Source: Lepisosteus oculatus
Lineage: Eukaryota > Chordata > Actinopteri > Semionotiformes > Lepisosteidae
Assembly: GCF_040954835.1 (NCBI RefSeq)
Contig: NC_090698.1
Location: forward strand, 52,338,284 to 52,402,283
Reading direction: 5' to 3'
DNA length: 64,000 bases
The notes beneath the pieces were generated by a model. It was not told the DNA's origin and made no database searches. It saw only the letters and a list, made by a program, of their open reading frames with translations. The first letter of the stretch is position 1. Every line of letters starts with the position of its first letter. Made by a program: the position numbers and the translations under genes. Shown one piece after another: positions 37,673-50,000 of this stretch.

Positions 37673-39619
37673 TCTGTTTGAAAGTTTGTTAGCTGGAATG
37701 TTACCTAGTGCCTTTAAGATTACTGTTTTTTTATCAGCTGTTTTTCATCAAACACAAATAAATCATCCAACAGGAGTGGAGAAGTCTGCTATCACCCAGA
37801 CATACTGTACAGCAACATGTCTCATTGACCATTAAGACTCAAAACAAAACTAAAGCTGTATCTGTGAAAGTATCGTGTATTACAATGTTGCATAGTGGTG
37901 GTGAAATTCCTGTTACGTCTTTCAGCAAACGTAAGGTAACCTGCATGTCAAGAGATTGCTACAGCGTTTTATAAGTTTATTCAGAATATTCAGACAATTG
38001 AAAGGTACAGTATAAATACTTTGATAGTCTATGTACAGTATACATGTTGCCATGATGGTACTATATACTGTATATTAAAGTTGAAAAAGATACTGAGATT
38101 TAATTATCAGTCTCAAATGACAGTCTCAAAAAGTCAGTTGATTTCATTTCATTTGGGCTTAATTTATTCTGAACTAAACATGTTTTTAAAGGACAACAGG
38201 AAAAAATTTCAGTCTGTAGTTTTGACACTGATCTTAATATGTATCTTAGGTCTCCATAAACACATCTTCATGTGAACACCTGCCATTTTGTGACAAGGAT
38301 GGTGAGACTAATTTGTTTTGTGAGTCCATCCATGTTTTGCACAAAATAGTCATGTGAGTTATAATTTATCATATGCCACCTATGATGTATCATCATTTAA
38401 AAGCATACTTCAAACCTCAGACCTCCCTGTAGAGAGTTCTGGATATTTATGAAATTTAAAGAATGGGAAAATACCTTTTACATGACAGGAGTAGTGTTTC
38501 TAAGACAGAACAGTGCTGCCATTCACAGCAAAGTACAATTACAGCCTTCCTTGGAGACACTACCTGTCTGAACATCAGAATACATTTTTATACAGACAGG
38601 TTTCTATTTCTTTATTCACTCAAAAACAAAACATTCACCTTAAGAGAACAGAGACAATTTCTAATTAGAAAGATCATTTTGGCACTGTGTGCTATTGCCA
38701 GGTGCTTATTTTTTTGTCTGTTTGTTCCTGTTTGAAACCATTTACTTAAGAATTCTACTCAGCATCTGTGGTATGTTGTACTCTCCTTGTTCAATCTTCA
38801 TGTTCAACTCAGACATTAAAGAAGCTGCAGATCTAAAACGGTTGTAAGCCCTCATCTGATCCAGGCTGCTGGTGAACACAACACAGCCCCATGCTGAGTG
38901 GATTGATTTTTAGAGAGAATGAGAAAGGCAAGATTTTAGTGCCTGTATCACAGAACAGGTGGCAGGCACACAGTGATCAGTGTAGATCTTGCAGAGGTAG
39001 ACAGCTGCCACTGTTCATCATTTTGGTAATTATGCATCACCCTATTGGCCGATAGCCACGCCAGATAGAGTCTTGATCTATAGCCACATTGCCTTCTGAA
39101 ACAACAATGATTGATAATGGTGAAGTTAAGAGAATCAAAGTCAACCATTTTTCCACTGGACAGTGTGGAAAATAGGACTTAACATTTACCCCCCAGTAGA
39201 TCAGCTTTCTGAGATCACAAATTGTTTAATTTTTAAAACAATATCTTACCTTATCTGAAAGTAGATGGACCTTTTAAAATAATTGCACATTATAACTGTT
39301 ATAAATTACATATTATAAGCAAAACAAAGAAAACAATTTAAAATATGGAAAATATCAGACAATTTTTTTTTTCCGGAGATGTTGTCATAATAAAAAACAG
39401 TTCTTCAGTAAATGATTAGATAATATGAAATTTAACTAGAAAGCTCAGTATTGGTAAACTCAACACTATCTCCTGAGTCGGCTCATGCAGCGTTCACATT
39501 ATGGTAAATATCAAGTTCTTCATTATAAAACATTTAATCTGCCTGTAAAGAGACATTAGTTTCTTTCAGCCTGAAGATATACAGTACAATAATCCCCTGA
39601 GAGTGGAGCTCATACTTGT
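37673..39619. other. Intergenic DNA, nothing recognised
   Basis: CpG-poor AT-rich sequence between repeats. Short open frames lack any recognised family. Confidence 0.5.
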
Positions 39620-41390
39620 TGGTCGTCTTTGACCGTTTTTTAAGAATGAAAAATCCTGTGCTATGGTGACCAAAACTGACCAATGTATTACAAATGAGGT
39701 CTTATTAGTGACTTGTAAAGATTGAACATAATAAATAAATAATCCTTACACTTTTTCTGGATATTTCCACTCAAAGCACTTTACAGGTAGGGGACTCCCC
39801 TTCACCACCTGTGCAGCATCCACCTCGATGATGAGACAGCAGCCATAGTGCACCAGAACGCTCACCACACACCAGCTCTCAGTGGGGAGGACAACAGAGT
39901 AATGAAGCCAGTTCAGAAATGGGAATTATTAGAAGGTCAAAATTGGTAAAGGCCAGAGGGAATTTTAGCCATGACAATGTAATGTAATGTACAGTAATGT
40001 TTCCTTATTTAATTTGTAAACCGATCGCAATGTACTAAGCATTCTGTTTTCTTTTTATTCAAGACAGCTTTGATGAGGGTACCTTTCATATGTAGCTTAA
40101 TGTGGTTCAGAATTTTCCATATCAAATATACAGTGTATGTTCCTGCTTCCTGCATGGATCACATTGCACTTATCAATGTGAAAGTATATGTGACAAGCGT
40201 CTGCCCATGATTTTACTGTTTCTTTGTGATTCCCCTGTTACTGCTTCTTTGTTTGCCACTACCCCTATGTTTCAATCACCTGAAAATTGTAAACGTTTGT
40301 TAAACTATAACATTGTATAATCAAAATTGATAATAAAAATCAGGAAAAGCAATGGGCCTAAAAAGAATCCCTGCGGTACACCACTGCTTACATTCACCCA
40401 ATTAGAGCATAAAATGACATGTTGTATCCTGTTCATTAGCCAGTTCTCAAACTATGCGTGCATTGTGTGTGTGGATTGCTATAGCTTTTTATTTGAGGAT
40501 TAATCTTTTTTGTGAACATTTTTATTAAATGTAATACTTCATAAATGTACCCATATACAAACCAAAACCCGTTTTTCACCACACAACACCCATTCCATCC
40601 TCTGACTTCTAATCAGTGGCACCCCCTCAATGTTTATGCATTTGCAATGCTTGTTCAAAGACTTCTAGTAAGGTTTCTGATAAACAAGGCCTTCTGTTTC
40701 TAAATTCATATTGAGTATCATCTATCTCTTAAAACGCAATTATAAGATTGTAAGAAGTAAGATCAATTGATTTATCCCTTGGTCGTTTTTGGACCACTTT
40801 GTATGAATTTGTGTTATATTTGCAGTTCTTCAATCTGTGGGTACAGTGTTCAAGTGAGTGGTACAATCTGTCATGAGAATTTAAATATTCAATGTTGGGG
40901 TCAACAAATTACATCTCTCATTTTGTAAAGTATTTATGGGAAAACAAAATCCGGCTCCAGTTATCTATTAAAGTCTTTTTAGCCAAGTAGAACCTCATTA
41001 TTAGTTACAGTACTGTATGTAAAATGTAGTAGTGGAGCTCCTTCTACATTACGGGGGATGTTATGGACATCTTTCTGTGTAAAAACCTGTGAAAAATATT
41101 TATTTAGTATTACTTCTAATTGTTTTTTCATCTTACTTTATTAAATCCATTCATTTCTGATGAACTTCTTACCCACCCCATTTACAGTTATTTTAATAAA
41201 AATACTTTTCATTATTATTTTGTCTCTATCCTCCAGAGTCCACCTTCCTGCGGTACTTACACATTTAATAATACCACGTTCTTTTTGTTTTAATATAGAA
41301 TTCGGATATCCTTCTTCATAAGTGCAGGTAGTTCAACATACTTTTTTTTTTAGATTTGAATTTGGGGCCCTTTTGCTGCAGTCTGGTAAT
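39620..41390 (-). mobile_element. CR1-like LINE remnant, antisense, interrupted
   Basis: On the minus strand 40355-40385 reads AGTGGTGTACCGCAGGG, encoding the SGVPQG reverse-transcriptase motif. Flanking antisense phrases (CATTGCACTTATCAATGTG, TCATTAGCCAGTTCTCAA, CTTCAATCTGTGGGTACAG) fit the same LINE type. It is broken by stops and indels and interrupted by another repeat near 39745-39995. It is an old, inactive fragment. Confidence 0.6.
39745..39995 (+). repeat. Dispersed repeat family A, truncated copy
   Basis: Matches the fuller copy at 44602-45090: CACTCAAAGCACTTTACAGG, GTGCAGCATCCACCTCGATG, CAGCCATAGTGCACCAGAAC and CCAGCTCTCAGTGGGGAGG. It stops shortly after TTTTAGCCATGAC. It lies within the antisense LINE remnant, so it probably inserted into it. 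Confidence 0.7.
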
Positions 41391-41864
41391 AGAAACCCTG
41401 TAAGTCTTGCAAGAGAATAGATTCTCAAGGACAAGTGCACTTGTCAGCACATTTCCCTAGTAACATCGAAAGGACAGCAGTCTCTACTCGCAGGCTCTTA
41501 AAGGTTAAGAGAATAAGCTCCCTGGAGGGCTGGAAAGTACAGCTGAGATATTCTCAAAAATGTGAAAATGAAAATATAATCAACATGTGGTCAGCTAAAG
41601 CAAACACAAGAGGCTGAGTGTTCTTAGTGTGTGTTCTAGCGCAGAGGTTCTGCATGATCTAATGGATGCCTCAGAGTGTCAAAGAAGTCTTAAAACAATA
41701 TAGGGTTTCAACAATGATTTAAAACTCAAGCACCATAGAGTATAGATATGATATAATACACAGTACATGCTCTAAGCAGATACGCATGAAGGCTATATTT
41801 TTTATTAAATAGTGCTTTAAAATTAAGGAAAAGGATAGTTTATGTGAAAGGTATACTAAATTAT

Positions 41865-42590
41865 AAAGACTAAAGTGCTTCTTTTCAATGCTAAAACTGA
41901 TGGTGGCCCATCTTTGCAGACAAAAGTACTCAGTGGTCAGTGTGTAGAGTTTGTGGAATATCTGGGATCACATATGGATCAGAGTTACACCGAGAATATA
42001 GACAACATTTATAAGAAAGAAAATCAGAGGCTGTTTTTAATTCAAAGACTGAAGAACTTTAAGTTTGGTCAAAATGTCTTAGAGATGGCATCTACAAGCC
42101 TTGTTGAGATCATCCTGGCATTTAACATGATAGTTTGCTATGGAAATCTGGGGTTAAAAGGCAAAACCCAACTGTCCATTTATGAAATGGATTGTGAAAA
42201 AGGCAGGAAAAATCATTTGAAACAGCAGCCCCAGCTCAGCAATTTACATCATAATAAAGTTCTCAGAATGACAAGGAGCATCATAGCTGAGTCCACACAC
42301 CCTCTCAGTTCATAATACTCCCATCAGGAAGACGGTTTAGGGTACCAAATTTAAATCTCTGCAATAAAACTGCTCAATGAATGTATGTACTGTAAATGTA
42401 GTCACCCCACTACTTTTTATTTATCCATTTATTTATGTATCACATACAGTTGTTGTGATTTCATGTACTTCATGTGATTTTCTGTTACTTTTATGTTTTG
42501 CTCGTGTGTTTTGTACATTTATGGGAGAAGCCAAAGACAAATTTCCACAGTAGTGGACAATAAAGTATCTGTCTTAAGAAGAAAATTAGA
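41865..42590 (+). mobile_element. L2-like LINE 3' fragment (reverse transcriptase C-terminus and tail)
   Basis: The plus strand keeps an open frame whose product includes VEFVEYLGSHMDQSYTENI and NQRLFLIQRLKNFKFG, typical of the C-terminal part of fish L2/Rex-type LINE proteins. The degraded SLVEIILAFNMIVCYGNLG and LRMTRSIIAESTHPLSS follow, then CATCAGGAAGACGGTTTAGG. The 3' tail GACAATAAAGTATCTGTCTT is of the L2 type. It is 5'-truncated and decayed. Confidence 0.7.
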
Positions 42591-43004
42591 TCTACTATAT
42601 CAGCACAAACCCAGCGCACAATAGGACAAGAATGTAATATATTCTAGAGTACTATTTGTTATATTCAATTGCAATCTGAAATTTACATTGCATTAAATTA
42701 TGAAACCTACCAAATTAAAAAATATTGAAGTGAAATGAACACTGTTGTGATAAAGTAACTTCCATGTCAAATGGCTTGAAAAATGCAATGAAAAAAAGTA
42801 ATAACAATAACATTCCTAAAGGAATGTAATTTGGGAGGAAAATATTATCTTTTAGAAACTATTTAAACTCACTGAGAATGTTGATCAATCTTAACCAATG
42901 CTGAAAAGCTAGCGTATTTCTGCCGAGATAATCAGTTGATTTTTTGTTCTATAGCATTGTTTAATAACCAGACAAAGAGCTGAAAGGACAGAATAAAAAA
43001 AAAA

Positions 43005-43765
43005 CATAAGAAAGGTTACAGAAGAGAGGAGACTATTGAGCCCATTTCATAGCTACTAACTAATATGGTAGATCCAAAGAACTCTTCAAATTGTTTCTTG
43101 AAAGACGTCAGGTGATGGGCCCATTGTTTGCCTTGTCTTGAATTTTACCTAAATCTTCTTGAATTTAGTTTCTTGTCTTGTCAGTTTTTCTGCCAACTTG
43201 ATCGTACAATACAAAAGTATCAATGTATGAACTTAGAGCACTGATCTACAGTAAACTAGCCAGTGGTGTTCCAGTGTGCCCATTACTTTGTTTGTTAAGC
43301 AAGACCTTTCTGTTCAAAATCAATGTTCATCATCCCCTAGAATCCATATACAGTAGACCATCCTCTATTTTTTTCTAATTATTGTTTATATGACTTTTCT
43401 ATAATGTTACTACTTCAAGACTTTGCAATGCTTCAGTTGAGGGATAGTTAATATTGGATCCTGGAGATTTATTAATGAGTGCTTCAAGTCCCTGAAACTA
43501 CTTGAAACTTAAAACTTCTGCCTCTCCGAATTTATTACAGAACTCCATCCTTTCACAATCTGATCTGTATTGTTGAATTCGTTCTTAGCGAACACCTGAG
43601 TCGGTACTCATTTAGTATATCGACCGTTAACATTTCACTGTCTATATGTTTACCATTATAGTATAGTAAATGATACATTTTACTTAATCCTTTTTTATTA
43701 GTAGTATAATATCAAAAAATCTTTCCCTATTTATTTCAGCCCTCATTAAAATATTCCTTTCCTTC
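43005..43765 (-). mobile_element. CR1-like LINE remnant, antisense
   Basis: Opens with AACATAAGAAAGGTTACAGA and GAGAGGAGACTATTGAGCCC, a common fish LINE end read in reverse. Antisense reverse-transcriptase phrases follow, such as GTTAAGCAAGACCTTTCTG and CAATGTTCATCATCCCCTAG. Strongly decayed. Confidence 0.5.
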
Positions 43766-43770
43766 TCACT

Positions 43771-44107
43771 TCCATCCATTCAATTCAAGGATGCGAGGGA
43801 GCCAGAGTCTGACCTGGCAAGAAATGGGTGCAAGGCAGGGTACATTGAGGATAGGATGCCAGTCCATCGCAGGGTGGACACACAGATATGCACACATTCA
43901 CATCTAGGGTCAATTTGCCCAGGATCCAAATAACCTTCCAGGATGTTTTCAGACTGTGAGAGAAAACCAGGATACCCGGAGGAAACCCACTCAAACACAG
44001 GGAGAACAAACAGACTTCATGCAGATAGCACTCCAGGTCCATAAAAGAACCAAATTCCCCAGTTCTGAAAGGCAGCAATGCTCATCACTGCACCACCATG
44101 TTGCCCT
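43771..44107 (-). repeat. tRNA-related fish SINE, reversed, well preserved
   Basis: Reads in reverse: TCCATCCATTCAATTCAAGG, then GGTGCAAGGCAGGGTACA, CCAGTCCATCGCAGGGTGG, CACATTCACATCTAGGGTC, CCGGAGGAAACCCACTC, ACACAGGGAGAACAAAC and CACTGCACCACCATGTTGCC. This is the full-length layout and the clearest copy of the family here. Confidence 0.8.
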
Positions 44108-44601
44108 CTTTCTCTCTTTGCCTTTCTGATATCCCTTTTAACCCATGCTTTCAGTTCAAAATGCTACACATGGAAAATCTTAATTATACTTATTTACTTA
44201 CTGTTGCTGTCTTTTATTGTCCCAGATAGGAGCTCAGATTCAATGTGCAAGGTGTGGTCATGATAGTCAATGCTTATCCTGGTATTCTGCATTGTTTGTT
44301 TGATGTAAATGTCTGACAGCTGTAGCTCTTGTACACCAATAATTTTATCCTATATACAGAAGGTCACTTACAAGAAAAAAAAAAGTTCAGTTAATTTTGC
44401 TTGTTCAATTTACACTTTAATTCCATACTCCATATTCTTTTGGAGTGTATTGCATATCATGAAAATTCCAGATCTACAGGTGCTTACTTCAATAACTGAC
44501 ATAAAGGTTGAAACAGTAGTTCTGTCTACACACTGGATGGGCCACTAAAGACAGAAGTAGTAGCTATTTTATAAGACCCTGTTCTGAAATGTACAGCTTT
44601 T

Positions 44602-45090
44602 ATTATAATAATAATAATAATTGCTTACACTTATATAGCGCTTTTCTGGACACTCCAGTCAAAGCGCTTTACAGGTAATGGGGACTCCCCTCCTCCACCA
44701 CCAATGTGCAGCATCCACCTGGATGATGCGACGGCAGCCATAGTGCGCCAGAACGTTCACCACACACCAGCTCTCAGTGGGGAGGAGAGCAGAGTAATGT
44801 AGCCAATTCATAGAGGGGGATTATTAGGAGGCTATGATTGGTAAGGGCCAATGGGAAATTTGGCCAGGACGCCGGGGTTACACCCCTACTCTTTTCGAGT
44901 AACGCCCTGGGATTTTTTAATGACCACAGAGAGTCAGGACCTTGGTTTTACGTCTCATCCGAAGGACGGCGCCTGTTTACAGTATAGTGTCCCCATCACT
45001 ATACTGGGGCATTAGGACCCACATGGACCGCAGGGTGAGCGCCCCCTGCTGGCCCCACTAACACCAATTGGGCCTCCTCAAAGTAATATT
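44602..45090 (+). repeat. Dispersed repeat family A, near-complete copy
   Basis: Preceded by an ATA microsatellite, then TTACACTTATATAGCGCTTT, CAAAGCGCTTTACAGGTAAT, GTGCAGCATCCACCTGGATG, GGCGCCTGTTTACAGTATAG and GGTGAGCGCCCCCTGCTGGC. Copies occur at 39745 and probably 51750. Highly recurrent in fish genomes in my recollection; class not determined. Confidence 0.75.
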
Positions 45091-47079
45091 GTCCAGGCCT
45101 TGCTGAAAATTAAACTTTGAACATGATTACTTACAATCCAAGTCATACCTCAACCCAGGACATCATGGTGAATGGGACGGGAAGTGAATGAGTGTGATCT
45201 GACAAATACAAACATATCACAAAAACCTGCATATAAAACATGATATCAGTGAAGAGTGAATTAAAAAAATAATGCTCTATAATTGTACTTATATGATTCT
45301 GAGCACTTCAACTCTTGGATCTGTACTTGAATATATGAACTCTTTCACATTGAAAAGAGGGATTACATGGCAGTTGGGTCTCTGTTTATAGAAATTAATA
45401 AAAACGTTTGCCCATAAAAGACTTTAATTCTTCACCATATACACCCTGTCCAATCCTGCAGTCTGGAAATTAAATATTTTGGAAGTCACAGCATGAGGTT
45501 CCATAAAACTCCAAAACTTCAAATCAGGCTGTCAAATGGATATCATAAATATGTCACTTAAGAAAGGGGGCTTTGATCATTCTGTTATAAATTAGGATTT
45601 TAAATTCTTAAAGAAATATTTTAAAATAAGAACGATGATCTTTGTACTCCTCCACCATACAGTATATTTTGTCTGAAACAAGCAGTGAGTGGCTTTAGTT
45701 TTACAGATAAATAACAAGTGCCTCACTGGCAGTTTTGAATAGTGTGAGACACTGGTTTTAAACAGGGGGACCCATGCATTTGCTTACTGTTTATTGATCG
45801 GATGATGCTGATCAACAATCTTTTAGAGTTCTACAAATATTGCCTTACCTGTGGGCATTTTCATATAACACTCCTGTCATCCTGAGATTTCTTCATACTG
45901 TTGCTGTATTACAGGAGTTCCCTCCACAAACATCTGTAAATGTTTTTTTAAGAAAAAAGGAATGTGAAGTCTTCATTCTGCTTAACTCAACCTGCACATT
46001 AATATATTGTTACTAGTGCACTTGAAATTCCCAATTCAGATTTTTTTGTTTAGCTGGGTAAAGCATCAGTTACTTGGCTATAATCTGTCAATATTCTTAG
46101 TGAAATTTCAGGGAACACTGGAAGAAGACTATGCTTAACTAGTTTCTAGTCAAAATATGGCTCATAACTTTGCAAACTAAGTTGCCCAAAATACTGTATA
46201 CAGTATATTTTTACTCAGATGACTTGAATCAACGGAGTAACAGTTCAAAATAGCTTATCAAAGTTGTTAAGAATATATATTTTTATGTCCAGCAGTCTCT
46301 CCAGCTGGGAAAAAGGAAAAGGTGCTGGAATCAATATCTGGGATTTGACAAGTGCCAGCAGTCAGCTTGGTGTTTGAAGAGGACGAAACTACCTCATTCT
46401 CATTGTGCTGTATCAGAATGAAAATACATTCTCTACATCAATGAAAATGAGACTGTAACAAAGTGCAATTTTAACTTAAGATAAAAGACAACAACTTTAG
46501 AATAGCATTCAAACACTATTAATACAATCTACATAAATCCAAGCACTTCGGTAGTGTGTGTCAACATACAGTATCGTTTAAAATACAGTACTGTAAATTT
46601 TTTCTTATGTTCAGCCTTTAAGAAGCTACAGTACATGTAAATCGATATTGCTAGAAAGGGAAAAAAAACAGCACAGTGCATTCACAAAGAACAGGTCTTA
46701 TGAAAATAGCGGTGCATTTTACATTATAGAGAAAGATGAAAGGTTATGAAGAAATAAAAGGAAGAACCAAGTGAGACGTGTTACATCAGGACTGTTGTTT
46801 AAACAGTTCTATTTGATCACAGCCCTGTGTTTGAAATGAAGGCATTAAACTCATTGCGGAAGTTTGAACAAATATAACTACAGCAAGGATAGATACTACA
46901 ACTGTAACATCCCCCACGAGCCTTATGCAGTGTAAAGGAATTCAATCCAGCACTGTTTAGCTATAGAAAATCATAGCCATCATTCTGGTTGGAGATTTTA
47001 CCTCCTAATGTTTCACATCATGCTACATGAAAAATAACAGCATGTCTGCATAGCATTTGATTTTTATACCTATTATGAA
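45091..47079. other. Intergenic DNA upstream of PPIC, nothing recognised
   Basis: AT-rich, CpG-poor sequence. No exon, RNA gene or clear repeat was recognised. Confidence 0.5.
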
Positions 47080-47480
47080 CCATAGTCGTTACTTGAAAGT
47101 GAAAATCCAGTACCGTTCTTGCAATTCGTCTGCTCTCTTTAAGAGGTGGGATCTGCCTTCCCCAGGAAGTATTCTCTGAGTGAAATCCAGATTTCTTGAG
47201 ACTGCGGTTTAGTTGTCCACGTCTTTCCTGGAAAAAAGCAAAATGGAACCGAGGACGGTGTTCTGCGTTTTCGTTCTATTTTTCTTCACAGGGACGTTTT
47301 CAGAAGATGTTATGGGCTCGAACGTCAAGAGGGGACCCAAAGTAACAGCAAAGGTGGGTTCTGCTTGAATGCTTACTGTATTTTATTATGACATCTTGGA
47401 ACCGCTAAACCACCTACAGTAGATTAGATGAGCACACACAAACACGAACTAAAATACCGAGACGCCAAAACTATTTAAAT
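47080..47480 (+). promoter_or_regulatory. PPIC: PPIC promoter and 5' CpG-rich region
   Basis: CpG density rises sharply over exon 1 and about 150 bases upstream, then drops in intron 1. There is no obvious TATA box near a likely start site, as expected for a broadly expressed gene. The transcription start is unknown. Confidence 0.5.
47243..47353 (+). CDS. PPIC: PPIC (cyclophilin C), exon 1: signal peptide
   Basis: PPIC is a secretory-pathway peptidyl-prolyl cis-trans isomerase that speeds proline isomerisation during protein folding and binds cyclosporin A. Exon 1 encodes residues 1-37. ATG at 47243 follows AAAAGCAAA and starts a signal peptide, MEPRTVFCVFVLFFFTGTFS, with a hydrophobic core FCVFVLFFF. 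The mature part begins about EDVMG and runs into GPKVTAK. The donor AAG|GTGGGT is in phase 0. The full gene has five exons with canonical splice sites and gives 210 residues, against 212 in human as I recall. The ending VVEVEGW and VVHTIELQ favour PPIC over PPIB. It is head-to-head with PRDM6 and tail-to-tail with SNX24. Confidence 0.93.
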
Positions 47481-48010
47481 CTTACAATTCATTGTACTTA
47501 TTTATATCCAAATTAACAAATTAATACGTAATCCATTTTAATGGTTTGACTTCTTTATTTTGACCTTGTTGTGTTCCGTGGTGCATTGAGATATACTGCA
47601 TCTCTAATGTTGAAAGATCTTGTTAATTCTTAATATCCATAAAAAACTGTAGCGCTGGAAAAAATGTTAGCGTGTGCTTTCAACTCCATGTTATAATCTA
47701 AATAATAATAATTCAACAGGGCAAACACTTATTTTCTGGTATACTAAGGCTTGCAAAAACATTAATTTGTACTCTGTTGTGTTGAATGAATTACATTGCT
47801 TTCTATTGTTAGTATCATTATCCATACCTATTCGTTAATGTAGGTTAGTATTGTTTTCCTTGAATTTCCCTTGAAGTAAACACAATTGTGACCTGTGTCA
47901 GGGTGATAATTTTCTCGGGATTACTTTAATGTGAAGCCTGTGCGCATCCTACAGAGCGTTTTCCTCAGTCATTTCTATATGTCTTAATGATAATTCCTTA
48001 CTTGTTTCAG
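47354..48010 (+). other. PPIC: PPIC intron 1
   Basis: About 660 bases of AT-rich DNA with no recognised repeat. Confidence 0.8.
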
Positions 48011-48124
48011 GTGTTTTTTGATATCCAAATAAGAGGACTTGAGGTGGGAAGAATTGTGATTGGACTGTTTGGAGACGTCGTGCCAAAAACTGCTAATAAC
48101 TTCATTGCCCTTGCAACTGGAGAG
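48011..48124 (+). CDS. PPIC: PPIC, exon 2
   Basis: Residues 38-75, [20 protein letters not shown], then [18 protein letters not shown], the first strands and helix of the cyclophilin barrel. The acceptor is CTTGTTTCAG and the donor is GAG|GTACTG, both phase 0. It is close to human PPIC apart from the loop after IQIR. Confidence 0.95.
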
Positions 48125-48599
48125 GTACTGGGATAGCATTTGTATTATAGTAGTATTTAGGGTTTATATCATATAACTTAATGTCATATACTAAATTGTT
48201 TTACATTGTGATATTAGATGTTGTAATCTAGAATCAAAGATATCTTAAAACATATGGTGTATAAAGTAAAACTGAAGAAATATCTACACAGCATATACAG
48301 TACTCATGCAGTAGTTACATGTACATCTGCAGACAGTTGTATTGCTTTATATTCCTTCAGGTTAGTGTATCGGTATGCGTCCTTTGCTGTACTGTATATA
48401 AGACTTGACTATCTAGAATTTATAAGTATACTGAAACTAATACATGTGTCATACAGTTTATATCATTTAACGTAATACAAGGCCATCTTCAGATGCTGCC
48501 TTTAATTACTGTAGCCAAGATTAACAAAAGCAGAGTTCCATCGATTTTTTTAGTGATAACTTTACAGTACATTATTAAAGTGGTGCACAGTGTCTCATA

Positions 48600-49260
48600 A
48601 TATACTGAGCATCAAAAGAAACTTGTCATCATATAATTGCAACAAATTCCAAAATGGTTCTGCAAACGAGAAAATATATTATTTGTTGCATATACATTGA
48701 CACATTATTGAACAGAAATGACAGAGACGCAATTTTTCTGATTAACAGTTGTTTCAAACACTGTTTCACTACAGTGAATGTCATAAGCACATAGTGTGTG
48801 TGTGGCCATAGCTGGAGACAGTACAGTCTTGGACAAGGTTGCAGAGGAAACCTTTTAGAATACTTTCCCACTGTAGAACCCGAACAGCGATGTGCGTGGT
48901 CATTGGGCTCTGAGCCCGAAATGTCACACATCATCCCAGGTCTTTCCACATATGTTTAATGGGGCTCAAATGTGGCAAGTTCAGCATCTATGAGATCACT
49001 GTCTGCAAGAAAAGTCATGTTTGTTACATGAACAGCATGAGGATATGCGCTGTCCTGCTGGAATGTTGTCATATCAGGAAGAGCCCACAGAAGGAGCAAC
49101 AAGTGAGGACCCAGGACGTCATCAAAGAAACTCTGTGCAGTCAGGTTGCCTTCAATCACTTCAAGTGAAGAACTTCTGTGAAACCCGATAGTGACTACAC
49201 ACTCCTTCCCAGACTGCAACACTTGGACCTTTCCATGACATTGACCATGCTAAATCACCT
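48600..49260 (-). mobile_element. Tc1/mariner-like DNA transposon remnant
   Basis: On the minus strand two open stretches read EGNLTAQSFFDDVLGPHLLL, then TTFQQDSAYPHAVHVTNM and FLADSDLIDAE, a decayed match to the Tc1 transposase catalytic region (the usual pattern is FQQDNARPHTA). A TATACTGAGCATCAAAAGAA terminus at 48600 resembles a Tc1-type inverted repeat. The opposite end is unclear. Several frame shifts make it inactive. Confidence 0.65.
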
Positions 49261-49385
49261 TATCACCTGTGTTGAATCAGCTCTGTCACTAGTAAGGTGA
49301 TTTACTGCTAAGGCAACAGCAAATGTCACTTGAGTTTATCATGGATATCAGTCATGAATGAGCAAAATAATATCAAAAACATTTA

Positions 49386-50000
49386 AAGGGGAACTAAAGT
49401 CCCTATTTCTCATATTGGTCATTAAATCTCAGAAACAAAATCAATTAATTAACATATGCAAAAAAATTCAAATTAAAATCATGACATTTCTGGAAGTAAT
49501 GTAAGTTGCCGTGTTGTCACAAACCCCTGGTCTCACCATGGGTGAGAGCGAAAGTTTCCATGAATTGTGATGTGATGCGGCCCTTTCTGCTCACTAGTCA
49601 CTGTAATGACTAATGTAAAGCAATGTCTGCTGCACAACCTGTACTTATTCGCTCATACATTTCTCTGCAGAAATGTTCCAACGTGATCTGCATGCAAGCT
49701 AACAAGTAAGTAATTTGGTTGGCAAAACTATGACAAAGTCGAAAGTAATATTTCCAATGGATTAAAAGTGATGTACAGTATTCACAAACCTGCTTGTTTA
49801 CAATGTAACAGGCCGCTTCACATCACCTGAAGTTGTGTTGCCTTGTTCTGAATCTCACAATATGGTGCTGCGCATACCTGGAAATTTAATCTACTGTATT
49901 TTGTGATGTAAATTGGATGTAAAATGGTTTGAAATGCACTCATCAATGCTGATTCTTTGTAACCCCAAAATGTAAAAATAGCATTGGAATTCCCCTGGCA
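49386..50000. mobile_element. Possible MITE (non-autonomous DNA transposon)
   Basis: AAAGGGGAACTAAAGT at the left and TTGGAATTCCCCTGG at the right could be degenerate inverted ends. The interior has an element-like TGATGTGATGCGGCCCTTTC and CACTAGTCACTGTAATGAC. No target duplication was confirmed. Confidence 0.3.

Noticed and set aside
41875..42315. 146-codon open frame taken as a gene
   Set aside because: Its product matches the C-terminal part of a LINE reverse transcriptase, with an L2-like tail downstream; it is a decayed retroelement, not a host gene.
48956..49222. 88-codon open frame taken as a gene
   Set aside because: It is part of a decayed Tc1-like transposase.
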